The notes under the pieces were generated by a model. That model did no database searches. It saw only the letters and a program-made list of their open reading frames with translations, and had not been told where the DNA came from. Positions 7,283-15,807 of a stretch of 64,000 nt of DNA are shown here, in pieces. Within the stretch, counting starts at the first letter, position 1; each line of letters opens with the position of its first letter. Source of the stretch: Desulfitobacterium dichloroeliminans LMG P-21439. GTDB lineage: Bacteria > Bacillota > Desulfitobacteriia > Desulfitobacteriales > Desulfitobacteriaceae. The translations under genes and the position numbers were made by a program. The stretch lies in assembly GCF_000243135.2 (NCBI RefSeq), contig NC_019903.1:3386001-3450000 (forward strand). Reading direction: 5' to 3'.

Positions 7283-9318
7283 TTCTTTTTCACCTCTACC
7301 CAAGAATCGTAAAAGGCTGCCCCTCGTGCGCCAGCCGTACGAATCCCCATATCTGTGCTTTGTCCGGCTAATAGTTGGTTCGTCGAATCCCCTTGGGTCA
7401 TCACCACAAGTCCCGTAGGGAGGTAGGGATTGATCTTCACTTTCCTAAAGCAGGAACCACGGTCATTGAAGACAATCACATGATCCTTTTCCTTGAGCTC
7501 TCGCTGTTCAGCATCCTGAGGGTTGAGCTCCACCCTAGTCGTCTTTTGTCCAATATCCAACCAGGTAAGCACTCGATATTGAGAATGAAGTCTGAGTAAA
7601 CTCTGAGGGGTAAGTAAACGCAAAGGATAAGGGGATGTAATCTTCTGTTCTTGAAAACGCACCAAAGCCGGTAATTGGCTTTTCTTGGCATCCCCAGACA
7701 TGAGTTGGAATTTACCCGATTCCGTTGAGTAGCTTTGTTTGTTGTCAGTGGTTTTATCCAGTTTGAGTTTGCGCGGTCCTTGAAGCAAATCCTCCCAGCT
7801 GTCGATCTCTAACTGGTTAAGTGCTTCCGGTGTTAACTCCCCCTTAATCCAATCTAGGGCTGTGAGCAGATAAGGAAAGCTAGAGAAGTTTGGCCTGTGA
7901 TCATTGAGGACCTGGGTGAGGTTACGGGCAATTTCCAAATCGCTTCGAGCTTCATAATAAGGGGATATGGCCTTTTGGTTCAGGGCAATCCATTGGTGCC
8001 AGTAACTACTCTGCAGGTCATACTCCTCAAAAGGAGTCGCTGCCGGCAAGACAAGATCCGCTTCTGCCGTGGTCTCATTCATAAACAAGTCAACTACCAC
8101 AATAAGCTCTAACTGTTTAAAAAGCTTCTGCCAGTGTTGCAGATTTTGTGCTTGGCTGAGAGGATTATGGCTAGCAATCCAAAGAAGTTTAAGGGGTGGG
8201 TCTTTTAAGGCTAAGGCCTCTTGCGCAAAGTGATTAATATCAAGACTTCGTTCTACAATATCCTTTTCCCCTTGCGGTCTTGTAAAATTCTTTATGGTCT
8301 CCGGGAATAGCTTCGGGAAGTTAGAATAATAGAGTCCTCCACCCTCATGATGCTGGTTTTTGGTCAAGGCTACTAAGGCATCAATTCCTCTGACCGTTTG
8401 TCCGCCGTTGGAATAGCGCTGTAGGCCATACCCCACCCAAGTAGCACAAGGAGACTGTAGATAAAGTTCAGCTAGGTCCCGAATTCCTTCTAGAGGCACC
8501 CCAGTAACAAGGCTAGCTTCTTCAAGGGAAACCTCTTCCTTGAGATAGCTTTGAAAAGCCTCCCAACCATGAAGATTTTCTTCAATATAATCCTGATCCA
8601 GCTGTCCCTGTTCCTGGAGATATTTCAAAACTGCCATGGCTAGAAGTCCATCTGTACCCGGGCGAATCTGAAGATAGATGTCTCCTTGAGCTGCCGTCGG
8701 GGTAAATAGGGGGTCAATCACTAAGAGTTTCGCCCCTTTATCCCGAGCACGATTAATGAAATTCCATTGATGAACGGCCGTCCGGGCAGGGTTTACACCC
8801 CATAGAACAATAGCTTTTGCATTGACCATCTCCTCAGGATCACGGAGTTGGGTTTTGCCACGATTATAATGAAGACCATCTTCTCCAGCTGCCAGGCAAA
8901 AATCACCATGGGTCTTCGTATGGGATCCCAGTCCTCTAAACATGCCTTCTGTCGCTTGGTGGAGGATCCCAATGTTTCCAGTAAATTTATTATAACCACA
9001 AGCTAAATTGGAACCGTATAAATCATGGAGATCGATCATTTTCGAAGCAATCATCTCCAGGGCTTCACTCCAGCTTATCCGTTGCCAGTTCCCTGATCCT
9101 CTGGGAAACTGTCTCAAGGGATATTTTAAACGCTGTGGACTATAGACGTATTCGGTATAAGCATACCCTTTGGCGCAAAGTCGCCCTTGGGTATAACCGT
9201 GCATGGGATTCCCCTCAACTTTTATCAGCTTTCCATTCTCCACAGTGGATAGTATCCCACAGGTCTCATAACAATTGCGAGGGCAGACATTTTGGAAGAT
9301 CTGTAAATCGTCGCTGAT
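7279..9318 (-). CDS. Molybdopterin oxidoreductase catalytic subunit without Tat signal; non-canonical start inferred
   Basis: The frame from the first GTG (9243) gives 654 aa but cuts off the conserved N-terminal iron-sulfur motif. Reading on upstream in the same frame gives VCPRNCYETCGILSTVENGK, which with GRLCAKG downstream completes the four Cys ligands. Between the in-frame TAA (9328-9330) and the first Cys there is no ATG, GTG or TTG. AAGGAG at 9324-9329 stands five bases before ATC 9318 and two before ATT 9321, so I place the start at 9318 (679 aa). The rest is normal: bis-MGD-binding domains and a C-terminal molydop-binding domain ending at FYDSWVEVKKK. There is no twin-arginine leader, so it should be cytoplasmic. 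Substrate unknown. Confidence 0.75.
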   Translation of the reverse strand: MSDDLQIFQNVCPRNCYETCGILSTVENGKLIKVEGNPMHGYTQGRLCAKGYAYTEYVYSPQRLKYPLRQFPRGSGNWQRISWSEALEMIASKMIDLHDLYGSNLACGYNKFTGNIGILHQATEGMFRGLGSHTKTHGDFCLAAGEDGLHYNRGKTQLRDPEEMVNAKAIVLWGVNPARTAVHQWNFINRARDKGAKLLVIDPLFTPTAAQGDIYLQIRPGTDGLLAMAVLKYLQEQGQLDQDYIEENLHGWEAFQSYLKEEVSLEEASLVTGVPLEGIRDLAELYLQSPCATWVGYGLQRYSNGGQTVRGIDALVALTKNQHHEGGGLYYSNFPKLFPETIKNFTRPQGEKDIVERSLDINHFAQEALALKDPPLKLLWIASHNPLSQAQNLQHWQKLFKQLELIVVVDLFMNETTAEADLVLPAATPFEEYDLQSSYWHQWIALNQKAISPYYEARSDLEIARNLTQVLNDHRPNFSSFPYLLTALDWIKGELTPEALNQLEIDSWEDLLQGPRKLKLDKTTDNKQSYSTESGKFQLMSGDAKKSQLPALVRFQEQKITSPYPLRLLTPQSLLRLHSQYRVLTWLDIGQKTTRVELNPQDAEQRELKEKDHVIVFNDRGSCFRKVKINPYLPTGLVVMTQGDSTNQLLAGQSTDMGIRTAGARGAAFYDSWVEVKKK

Positions 9319-10541
9319 AATTTCTCCTTAAAACCAATCAGATGCTTGATTTTGAAAGCAATAATCAAGGCTACGATGATGTCAAAATCCTCAAGATTAA
9401 CGTCTAAAATCTCCTCGATGCGCTTTAGTCGATAGCGCAGGGAGTTAGGATGGAGAAAAAGGGCAGTGGCCGTGGCTTTTAAGTCGCAATGATGAGATAG
9501 ATAATTTTCTAGGGTTTCTACTAATTCGTTTTTTTGCTTATCCTGAGCTTCCAAGTCCGCTAAGATCTCCCGATAAAATTCTAGAAGTTCCTGCTTGTCG
9601 TGGTTGTAAAGAATTCTTTCGACGCCCAGATCACGGAAATACGTCATATTTCCTTTGCCCTTGAGCAAGACACTGAGCTTCACGGCTACCTTAGCCTCTT
9701 GATAGCTTCGAAACAACTCGGTGGGCTGATCGTATTTCCTCCCTGTGCCGACTCGAACTCTGCGTGATACAATACGCTCGTCAACCTGAGCCAACACTTG
9801 GTTAATAATCATATTGATAAACGCCTTGTCATCGCGGCGCTTTTTTTCTTCAATAGGCAGGGCTAAAATAACTTCTTCGTTTTTCTTCATTAGAATAACT
9901 GATCGATCTAAGGGTTGAACGATAGACTGGATGATATCATAAAGGCTCGATACCAAATAATGATCTTCGGAATAGGCCTCATAATCCTCTAGTTCGAAAA
10001 CCGTGACCACATAGGGCTGGGCAAAATCCCAACCCCATAGTCTTGCTCTTGAGATAATATCTTCATTATCCTCCATATTTCCATAAAACAGATCGAAGAG
10101 AAAAGCATCTTGGTAATGACGACCGGTTTCCAGTAGTTCTTCTTGCTTTTGCATCTCGATAACATAGAGGTTCCGAGCCTGATGAGTAAGGACTTTTAAC
10201 CGATGATCGTCATCCGTGCCCGGATTGCAAATAAACAGAAAACCCAAGCGTTTAGAGTCATGGCTTAGTTCGAGGGCAAGAGCCTCTAGCCCTTCCTCAC
10301 CTGCCAGGATCAGAACTCGTCCAGGTACGGGAGGATTAAGTGCTAAGACATCTAAGCTATCCCCTGGCTTCAAGCTTTCATTGGATAAAGTGGAATGGAG
10401 AACACGATAGGAAGGGTTAGTGATGATTACCCCTTTTTCAATGAAGTTCGAGAGACTTTCCACTAGTTCTTTAAGTCCACCGCCAGTAACCAGTGTGGTT
10501 AGAAGCTTATTTTGCAGCTGTAAGGATTCTTCAATATACAT
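9225..10541 (-). CDS. PucR/CdaR-type transcriptional regulator
   Basis: 438 aa from ATG 10541, behind a strong GGAGGAGG; the frame is open to 10583 without a site. The N-terminal region is sensor-like, the middle resembles the degenerate GGDEF-like domain of CdaR proteins, and the C-terminus has the PucR helix-turn-helix (YLSHHCDLKATATALFLHPN followed by SLRYRLKRIEEIL). The natural family end is near KIKHLIGF. The reading frame continues another 34 residues into the molybdoenzyme gene on the same strand, which looks like read-through. Adding one T to the TTTT at 9330-9333 would give LIGF-stop just before the AAGGAG site, so a one-base loss or sequencing error is possible. It probably controls the downstream molybdoenzyme pair. 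Confidence 0.8.
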   Translation of the reverse strand: MYIEESLQLQNKLLTTLVTGGGLKELVESLSNFIEKGVIITNPSYRVLHSTLSNESLKPGDSLDVLALNPPVPGRVLILAGEEGLEALALELSHDSKRLGFLFICNPGTDDDHRLKVLTHQARNLYVIEMQKQEELLETGRHYQDAFLFDLFYGNMEDNEDIISRARLWGWDFAQPYVVTVFELEDYEAYSEDHYLVSSLYDIIQSIVQPLDRSVILMKKNEEVILALPIEEKKRRDDKAFINMIINQVLAQVDERIVSRRVRVGTGRKYDQPTELFRSYQEAKVAVKLSVLLKGKGNMTYFRDLGVERILYNHDKQELLEFYREILADLEAQDKQKNELVETLENYLSHHCDLKATATALFLHPNSLRYRLKRIEEILDVNLEDFDIIVALIIAFKIKHLIGFKEKLSATIYRSSKMSALAIVMRPVGYYPLWRMES

Positions 10542-10641
10542 CGTCTTATCCTCCTCCTTCCCGGTAATTTGGTCTATTGTCATATATTATACCTTTCTAT
10601 GGACAGGATTCAAAACATACACACCTTTAGTTCATCATGAA

Positions 10642-10689
10642 AAAAGGAGGGGTTACAACTACTCTATGAGCGGTTGCGCCTCTCCTTTT
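10642..10689 (-). terminator. Terminator of the serC-serA-DUF1015 operon
   Basis: AAAAGGAG and CTCCTTTT form the base, with further GG/CC and GCAAC/GTTG pairing inside. A T run follows on the minus strand. Confidence 0.75.
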
Positions 10690-10761
10690 AGGATACACCA
10701 CTTTGTATCTTTAATATGTGTTTTAAATCACTCACCCTAAGGGGACTTTTGTGGTTGTTCT

Positions 10762-12000
10762 CTACTCTAGTTCGTGGATAAATAGTCCACTTCTCAACTT
10801 TGGTTCAAACCAGGTGGATTTGGGGGGCATCAATAAACCTGCATCCGAGATAGTAAAAAGCTCTTGGATGGAAGTCGGATATAAGGAAAAGGCACACTTC
10901 ATATCACTGTTCGCTCTTTTCTCAAGTTCTTTCAATCCTCGGATTCCACCCACGAAGTCAATGCGTTTATCTGTTCGTATGTCTATAATCTGAAGAATCG
11001 GCTTTAATAGATGATTTTGCAGGAAAGATACGTCGAGCGCTTCTACAGGATCCGCCGACCGGATCTCTTCTCGAGCCGTCAGTTTATACCAGGTTCCCTC
11101 TAAATACAGTCCAAAGTTCCCTTTTACGTTGGGCTTATAAGGAGTGTCCCCTAGCTCTTCCAGCAAAAAGGGCTTGCTAAGCCTTTCTAAAAACTCAGCC
11201 TTAGTCAAACCGTTAAGGTCTTTGACCACTCGATTGTAGTCTAAAATCATCAGCTGATCATGAGGAAAGAGTACTGAAAGGAAGAAATTAAATTCCTCTT
11301 CACCGGTATAGGCGGGATTTTCAGCACGACGTTTAAGGCCGACCTTGACTGCTGAAGCGGTCCGATGATGACCATCCGCAATATAGATGCTTTCGATCCC
11401 AGCAAAGCTGGTAGCGATAATCTCTATATCCCGCTCCTCTGAGATAATCCAGACGATATGCTTGACTCCATCTACTGCTGTGAAATCGTAGAGAGGCTTT
11501 TCTTTTTTCACCCTCTCCGTCACTTCATTGATTCTTGCCTGAGAACGGTAAGCCAAAAAGATTGGCCCAGTCTGTGCATTACAAACATCCACATGATTAA
11601 TCCGATCCTGTTCTTTATCTTCACGGGTTAATTCATGCTTTTTGATAACATCATTAAGATAATCATCAATAGCTGCACACCCTACTAGCCCAGTCTGAGC
11701 CCTCCCATTCATGGTCAGCTCATAAATATAGTAGCAGGGTTTTTCTTCTCTGATGAGGATCCCCTCTTCAGTCATTGCCTGCAGGATATCTTTGGCTTTC
11801 TGATACACCTGAGGATCATAAGGATTAAAATCCTCAGGGAATTGTGTCTCAGCTCTGTCCACCTTCAAAAAGGAGAGCGGTTCCTTCTTTACTTCCTCGA
11901 GAGCTTCCTCTCGATTGTAAACATCATAAGGGAGGGCGGCTACTTTGCTCGCTACATCTTCCCTTGGTCTTAGAGCTTGAAAGGGTCTAATCCTTGCCAC
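10762..12000 (-). CDS. DUF1015 family protein in the serine biosynthesis operon
   Basis: 412 aa from GTG 12000, which has GGAGGG seven bases upstream; an upstream extension to 12117 has no ribosome-binding site and is unlike the family. It begins VARIRPFQALRPREDVASKV, as in other DUF1015 proteins (about 410 aa). IADGHHRTASA in the middle is the family hallmark and resembles the DGHHR/DGQHR motif of the ParB/sulfiredoxin-fold enzymes. It follows serC and serA on the same strand. The usual serB phosphoserine phosphatase is not in this operon, so a role in phosphoserine or serine phosphate transfer is plausible but inferred. One archaeal ParB-fold relative is a serine kinase. Confidence 0.8.
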   Translation of the reverse strand: MARIRPFQALRPREDVASKVAALPYDVYNREEALEEVKKEPLSFLKVDRAETQFPEDFNPYDPQVYQKAKDILQAMTEEGILIREEKPCYYIYELTMNGRAQTGLVGCAAIDDYLNDVIKKHELTREDKEQDRINHVDVCNAQTGPIFLAYRSQARINEVTERVKKEKPLYDFTAVDGVKHIVWIISEERDIEIIATSFAGIESIYIADGHHRTASAVKVGLKRRAENPAYTGEEEFNFFLSVLFPHDQLMILDYNRVVKDLNGLTKAEFLERLSKPFLLEELGDTPYKPNVKGNFGLYLEGTWYKLTAREEIRSADPVEALDVSFLQNHLLKPILQIIDIRTDKRIDFVGGIRGLKELEKRANSDMKCAFSLYPTSIQELFTISDAGLLMPPKSTWFEPKLRSGLFIHELE

Positions 12001-12049
12001 ATTATTTCCCTCCTCTAGGGACAGGAGTTCACTCCTTGGCCCCTTGAAT

Positions 12050-12117
12050 ATTAACCTGTCATTCTGAGCGCTGGTGAAGAATCTTACTGCTACAGAAAGA
12101 TTCTTCACCTTGTTCAC
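12050..12117. repeat. REP-like palindromic element between DUF1015 and serA
   Basis: The element carries TGTCATTCTGAGCG and then GGTGAAGAATCTT (12073-12085), which pairs with AAGATTCTTCACC (12097-12109); it closes with GATGACA. The TCATTCTGAGCG...GAAGAATCTT pattern is a dispersed palindrome in many Clostridia. Here it could also form an mRNA hairpin between the two genes. Confidence 0.55.
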
Positions 12118-12149
12118 GATGACAATGAATAACTTGCTTAGTTGATGAC

Positions 12150-13313
12150 TTACTCGATGACGCGAACTCTAAGTACTCCTTCTATTTCTCTGAGCTTCGT
12201 AATCATCTCTGGACTAGCTGGGCTTTCAATATCGATGAGGGTGTAGGCATAGCCGCCTTTACTCTTGTTCATGAGATCGGAGATGTTGACATTTTCCTTC
12301 GCTAAGGTTGAGGTAAATTGGCCCAACATATTGGGAATGTTTTTGTGATTGATGGCAATCCGGGCTGCTTGGTTGCAGATCCCCATATCACAGTTAGGAT
12401 AGTTAACAGAGTTTTTGATATTTCCTTTCTCAAGATAGTTCATCATTTGCTCTACGGCCATCACAGCACAATTCTCTTCTGATTCTGCTGTGGATGCTCC
12501 TAGGTGAGGGATGGCAATGACGCCTTCTGTCCCGCAGACCTTGGGATTGGGGAAGTCCGTAACATATTTGGCGACTTTACCTGTCTTGAGGGCTTCTATC
12601 AACATATCCTCTTCAACCAAAGTATCCCGGGAGAAATTCAGGAGGACAACTCCATCCTTCATTTGTTCGAAGGCGTTTTTATTGAACATACCCTTCGTGG
12701 AATCCGATAAAGGAACATGGACAGTGATAAAATCACATTCCCTGAAGATATCATCTACAGATTTGATGGGTTTAATAAACTTAGAGAGCTTCCAAGCATG
12801 TTCCACAGAAATAAAGGGATCATAGCCATAGACTTCCATCTCCAGTTTATTAGCAGCATTGGCGACGAGAATTCCGACAGCGCCTAGGCCAATGACCCCC
12901 AGCTTCTTGCCCTTGATTTCGCTGCCGACAAACTTGGCCTTGTTCTTTTCCACGAGGTTGGCCACATCGGGATCCGCCTGACAGGAGGTTACCCAGTTTA
13001 CTCCACCGATAAGATTACGGGCCGCCATAATCATGGTGGCTAAAACCATCTCTTTTACACCATTAGCGTTGGCGCCTGGGGTATTAAATACGACGATCCC
13101 TTTTTCGGCACATTTCTCTAGGGGAATATTATTGACTCCAGCCCCTGCCCTCGCAATGGCTTCGATGGTGTTGGGTAGATCCATGTCATGCATTTTAGCA
13201 CTGCGCACAATAATTCCATTAGCATCCTCGTGACGATCGACATTCACGTAATGATCGGTAAAAAGGCCTAAGCCGGTTTCCGAAATTTTATTTAAGCAAT
13301 TGATTTTATACAT
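12150..13313 (-). CDS. serA: D-3-phosphoglycerate dehydrogenase
   Basis: 387 aa. It oxidises 3-phosphoglycerate with NAD as the first step of serine synthesis. The NAD-binding glycine motif is at GVIGLGAVGILVANAA. The D-2-hydroxyacid dehydrogenase catalytic residues appear in the conserved blocks VLLNFSRD (Arg) and IPHLGASTAESEENC (His, C-terminal). The last 70 residues form an ACT domain (NVSDLMNKSKGGYAYTLIDI region) that may bind serine, making it a short-type SerA. It lies between serC and DUF1015 in an operon headed by a T-box leader, so expression should rise when tRNA-Ser is uncharged. Confidence 0.93.
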   Translation of the reverse strand: MYKINCLNKISETGLGLFTDHYVNVDRHEDANGIIVRSAKMHDMDLPNTIEAIARAGAGVNNIPLEKCAEKGIVVFNTPGANANGVKEMVLATMIMAARNLIGGVNWVTSCQADPDVANLVEKNKAKFVGSEIKGKKLGVIGLGAVGILVANAANKLEMEVYGYDPFISVEHAWKLSKFIKPIKSVDDIFRECDFITVHVPLSDSTKGMFNKNAFEQMKDGVVLLNFSRDTLVEEDMLIEALKTGKVAKYVTDFPNPKVCGTEGVIAIPHLGASTAESEENCAVMAVEQMMNYLEKGNIKNSVNYPNCDMGICNQAARIAINHKNIPNMLGQFTSTLAKENVNISDLMNKSKGGYAYTLIDIESPASPEMITKLREIEGVLRVRVIE

Positions 13314-13399
13314 ATGAACACTCCTCTTCTTTCGGAACGACGGGGTCGTTCCCTACATAAATTATCACTTGTTTTTCAGAACGACACAGGGGACATTCT

Positions 13400-14482
13400 T
13401 TACTTGTTTTCTGCTTCGAATCTTTTCATAAAGTCGACCAGAGTTTGGACTCCTGCGATAGGCATGGCGTTATAGATACTGGCTCTCATTCCTCCGACTG
13501 TGCGGTAACCCTTAAGGTTTTCTAAGCCTGCGGCCTTCGCTTCCTTGATGAATTTAGCGTCCAATTCCTCAGAGCCGGTCACGAAAGGAACATTCATTAA
13601 GGAGCGGTCCTTCTTGACTACTGTGCCCTTAAACATAGTACTGGTATCCAGGTAGTCGTAAAGGATGGCTGCCTTTTCCTCGTTGATCTTTTTCATGGCT
13701 TCCAGTCCGCCGAGCTTTTTGAGCCACTTGAACACTTTGCCGCAAATATAGATACCATAAACCGGTGGAGTGTTGTAGGCCGAGTTATTGTCTACATGCA
13801 CTTTGTACTTCAGCATAGTGGGGGTTCCGGCTAAAACATCCTCGGTGATTAAATCCTCTCGGATAATTACAATCACGACCCCAGCTGGTCCTACGTTCTT
13901 TTGGGCCCCAGCAAAAATCAGGCCATATTTCGTAACATCGATGGGTTCGGATAGAAAATCCGAGGACATATCGGTTACTAAGGGTTTGCCTCCCACCTCG
14001 GGGAGCTCGTTGAACTTGGTGCCAAAGATGGTATTGTTGTGGCAGATATAGACATAATCGGCATCCTCAGAAAACTCTAGATTTTTAAGATCGGGGATAT
14101 AGCTATAGTTTTGATCTTCAGAAGAAGCGACAACCTTGATCTTGCCATAGAGCTTGCCTTCGCCGATGGCTTTCTTGGCCCATTGCCCGGTATTGAGATG
14201 ATCGGCAACTCGATTTTTCATAAGATTCATGGGGATCATAGCAAACTGCTGGGATGCTCCCCCTTGAAGAAAGAGGATCTTATAATTATTGGGAACCTGG
14301 AGTAGATCCCTCAAATCCTGTTCTGCTTCCTGCATCATTCCCTCGATGGTCTTAGAACGATGGCTCATTTCCATAACGGACATACCTGTTCCCTGGTAAT
14401 TTAACATTTCTGTGGCTGCTTCTTGAAGCACCTCTTGGGGCAGAACAGCAGGGCCTGCGGAAAAATTGTAAACTTTTTTCAT
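13400..14482 (-). CDS. serC: Phosphoserine aminotransferase
   Basis: 360 aa, the usual length. It converts 3-phosphohydroxypyruvate to phosphoserine using glutamate and PLP. The N-terminus MKKVYNFSAGPAVLPQEVLQ is diagnostic of SerC, and the PLP lysine lies in GLIFAGAQKNVGPAGV. The C-terminus has the substrate-binding GYRTVGGMRASIYNAM. Start ATG 14482 has AAGGGGG upstream. First gene of serC-serA-DUF1015, directly downstream of the tandem T-box region. Confidence 0.95.
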   Translation of the reverse strand: MKKVYNFSAGPAVLPQEVLQEAATEMLNYQGTGMSVMEMSHRSKTIEGMMQEAEQDLRDLLQVPNNYKILFLQGGASQQFAMIPMNLMKNRVADHLNTGQWAKKAIGEGKLYGKIKVVASSEDQNYSYIPDLKNLEFSEDADYVYICHNNTIFGTKFNELPEVGGKPLVTDMSSDFLSEPIDVTKYGLIFAGAQKNVGPAGVVIVIIREDLITEDVLAGTPTMLKYKVHVDNNSAYNTPPVYGIYICGKVFKWLKKLGGLEAMKKINEEKAAILYDYLDTSTMFKGTVVKKDRSLMNVPFVTGSEELDAKFIKEAKAAGLENLKGYRTVGGMRASIYNAMPIAGVQTLVDFMKRFEAENK

Positions 14483-14550
14483 TTTGAAATATCCCCCTTA
14501 AATATAAATAATTATAACAGTTAACATATATTGGGTAATCAGAAATAAAC

Positions 14551-14690
14551 AAAACCCACCCCAGCATTGGGGCGGGTTTTCCGCGGTGCCACCCAAGTTC
14601 TAGCCGATCACGATACATAGGAATTATCTCAACCACCTTCTTCTTCCAAAATAAGAAGAAGCTATGGTAGTGCATTGCGGAAAATAAATA
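14551..14690 (-). promoter_or_regulatory. Second T-box module of a tandem leader, without recognisable Stem I
   Basis: The T-box sequence GGGTGGCACCGCGG (revcomp of 14581-14594) stands just before a strong terminator hairpin (14551-14580: AAAACCCGCCCC...GGGGTGGGTTTT). Only about 90 nt separate it from the terminator of the first T-box. That stretch holds a CTTCTTC/GAAGAAG hairpin but no AGAGA or specifier-loop signature. It therefore looks like an antiterminator/terminator unit that has lost its codon-reading domain. Confidence 0.75.
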
Positions 14691-14691
14691 A

Positions 14692-14925
14692 AACCTCTCG
14701 TCCCTAATTAGGGACGAGAGGTTACTCCCGCGTTGCCACCCATGTTGCCGTATACGGCCAACTTATGTCCGCGATATCGGGCGGAACCCGTCACAATTCA
14801 TCATTGGCCACTCCGGGATGGAATCCACTGGCTTCATAGACTGACTTGCACCACCCGTCAGCTCTCTTCACCTAATCAGCGTAGGACGTCCGTTCATCGT
14901 GTTCAACTATAGATTAACGTTGTTA
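14692..14925 (-). promoter_or_regulatory. T-box riboswitch (serine type) upstream of serC
   Basis: A complete T-box leader. Stem I contains AGGTGAAGAGAGCTGACGG and the distal-loop sequence GGGTGGTGCAAG. The specifier region GGATTCCATCC gives UCC (Ser) at 14822-14820. The T-box GGGTGGCAACGCGGG is at 14741-14727, and the terminator hairpin is a 32-nt palindrome at 14692-14723 followed by a T-rich run. Uncharged tRNA-Ser should stabilise the antiterminator and turn on serC-serA. The specifier codon is my reading of the pattern; the T-box itself is clear. Confidence 0.9.
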
Positions 14926-14927
14926 TG

Positions 14928-14956
14928 ATTCTAATCTATTACACTTCGGCTGTCAA
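14928..14956 (-). promoter_or_regulatory. Sigma-A-type promoter of the ser operon
   Basis: TTGACA (14956-14951) and TAGAAT (14933-14928) on the minus strand are separated by exactly 17 bp, placing the transcript start just before T-box Stem I. Confidence 0.85.
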
Positions 14957-15029
14957 GACTTATTTCGCAAAGTTTTTGCAAAAAACTAGTCTGGGTGGAG
15001 TAGCTTACATACATCCGCGACCTTCGGGC

Positions 15030-15078
15030 GTGATCTCCTGAAACCATTCACCGGATGGTTTCTTTATCGGAGAATCAC
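15030..15078. repeat. Long imperfect hairpin downstream of the HD-domain gene
   Basis: GTGAT/ATCAC, CTCC/GGAG and GAAACCAT/ATGGTTTC pair in nested order. It may be a terminator or mRNA-end structure for the HD gene, although no clear T run follows. Confidence 0.45.
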
Positions 15079-15106
15079 GTGCTCAGGCGCTCCAGGGCCA
15101 GCGTAC

Positions 15107-15709
15107 TTATTTCCCAGCTTCTTGTGCTGCCTCTACATTGCCTTCTAAACCGATTGCCACCGCGATGTTGCGCATTCCTTTGATGGTCTCTTCGATAATC
15201 TCCTCGAGATCTTTACCGAGGCGATTGGCTCCCTCCTCGATGACTTCCCGATTGACATTCTCCGCAAAGCTCTTTTGCTTCCATTTCTTTTTTACGGATT
15301 TGGTGGTTAAATCATGGATACTTTTGCTGGGGCGAAGCAAGGCTGTTGCCGAGATCAGACCGGTCAGTTCGTCAATGGTGAAGAGAACCTTCTCAACATT
15401 TTCCCGGGGTTCCACATGATGGACTAGGCCATAGCCATGGCTTTCGATGGCTCGGATGAATTCATCGCTTAATTCTTTGGGGGTGAGTATTTCTCTCGTT
15501 TTGCGACAGTGTTGATCGGGGTACATCTCATAATCAATATCGTGGAGGAGGCCAATATTACCCCAAATATTCGGATCCTCTAGATAGAGGGTAGCAAAAT
15601 GACGCATCACTGCTTCTACCGTCAGTGAGTGACGCAATAGGGTTTCACTTTTCACATATTCATTAAGAAGCTGCCAAGCGGCCTCCCGGTCCTGCGCGTA
15701 GTTAGACAT
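15107..15709 (-). CDS. HD domain (HDIG-type) phosphohydrolase
   Basis: 200 aa. The N-terminal part reads LLRHSLTVEAVMRHFA followed by LLHDIDYEMYPDQH, giving the H...HD...D metal ligands of the HD superfamily. A conserved segment 'HGYGLVHHVEP' and a 'TGLISATALLRPSK' block place it in the group of short HD hydrolases that often accompany tRNA or nucleotide metabolism genes. Substrate unknown. Start ATG 15709, with AAGAAGGATGC just upstream. It appears to be a single-gene unit between the ser and met leaders, with no visible dedicated regulator. Confidence 0.8.
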   Translation of the reverse strand: MSNYAQDREAAWQLLNEYVKSETLLRHSLTVEAVMRHFATLYLEDPNIWGNIGLLHDIDYEMYPDQHCRKTREILTPKELSDEFIRAIESHGYGLVHHVEPRENVEKVLFTIDELTGLISATALLRPSKSIHDLTTKSVKKKWKQKSFAENVNREVIEEGANRLGKDLEEIIEETIKGMRNIAVAIGLEGNVEAAQEAGK

Positions 15710-15807
15710 TTTTGCATCCTTCTTTCTTGTTTAATTTACCTAGTAAATTTTTTTATTTAATAAGGGAATTTTTGACCCTTGCCCCGATTATACTATCTTT
15801 TTTTCCT

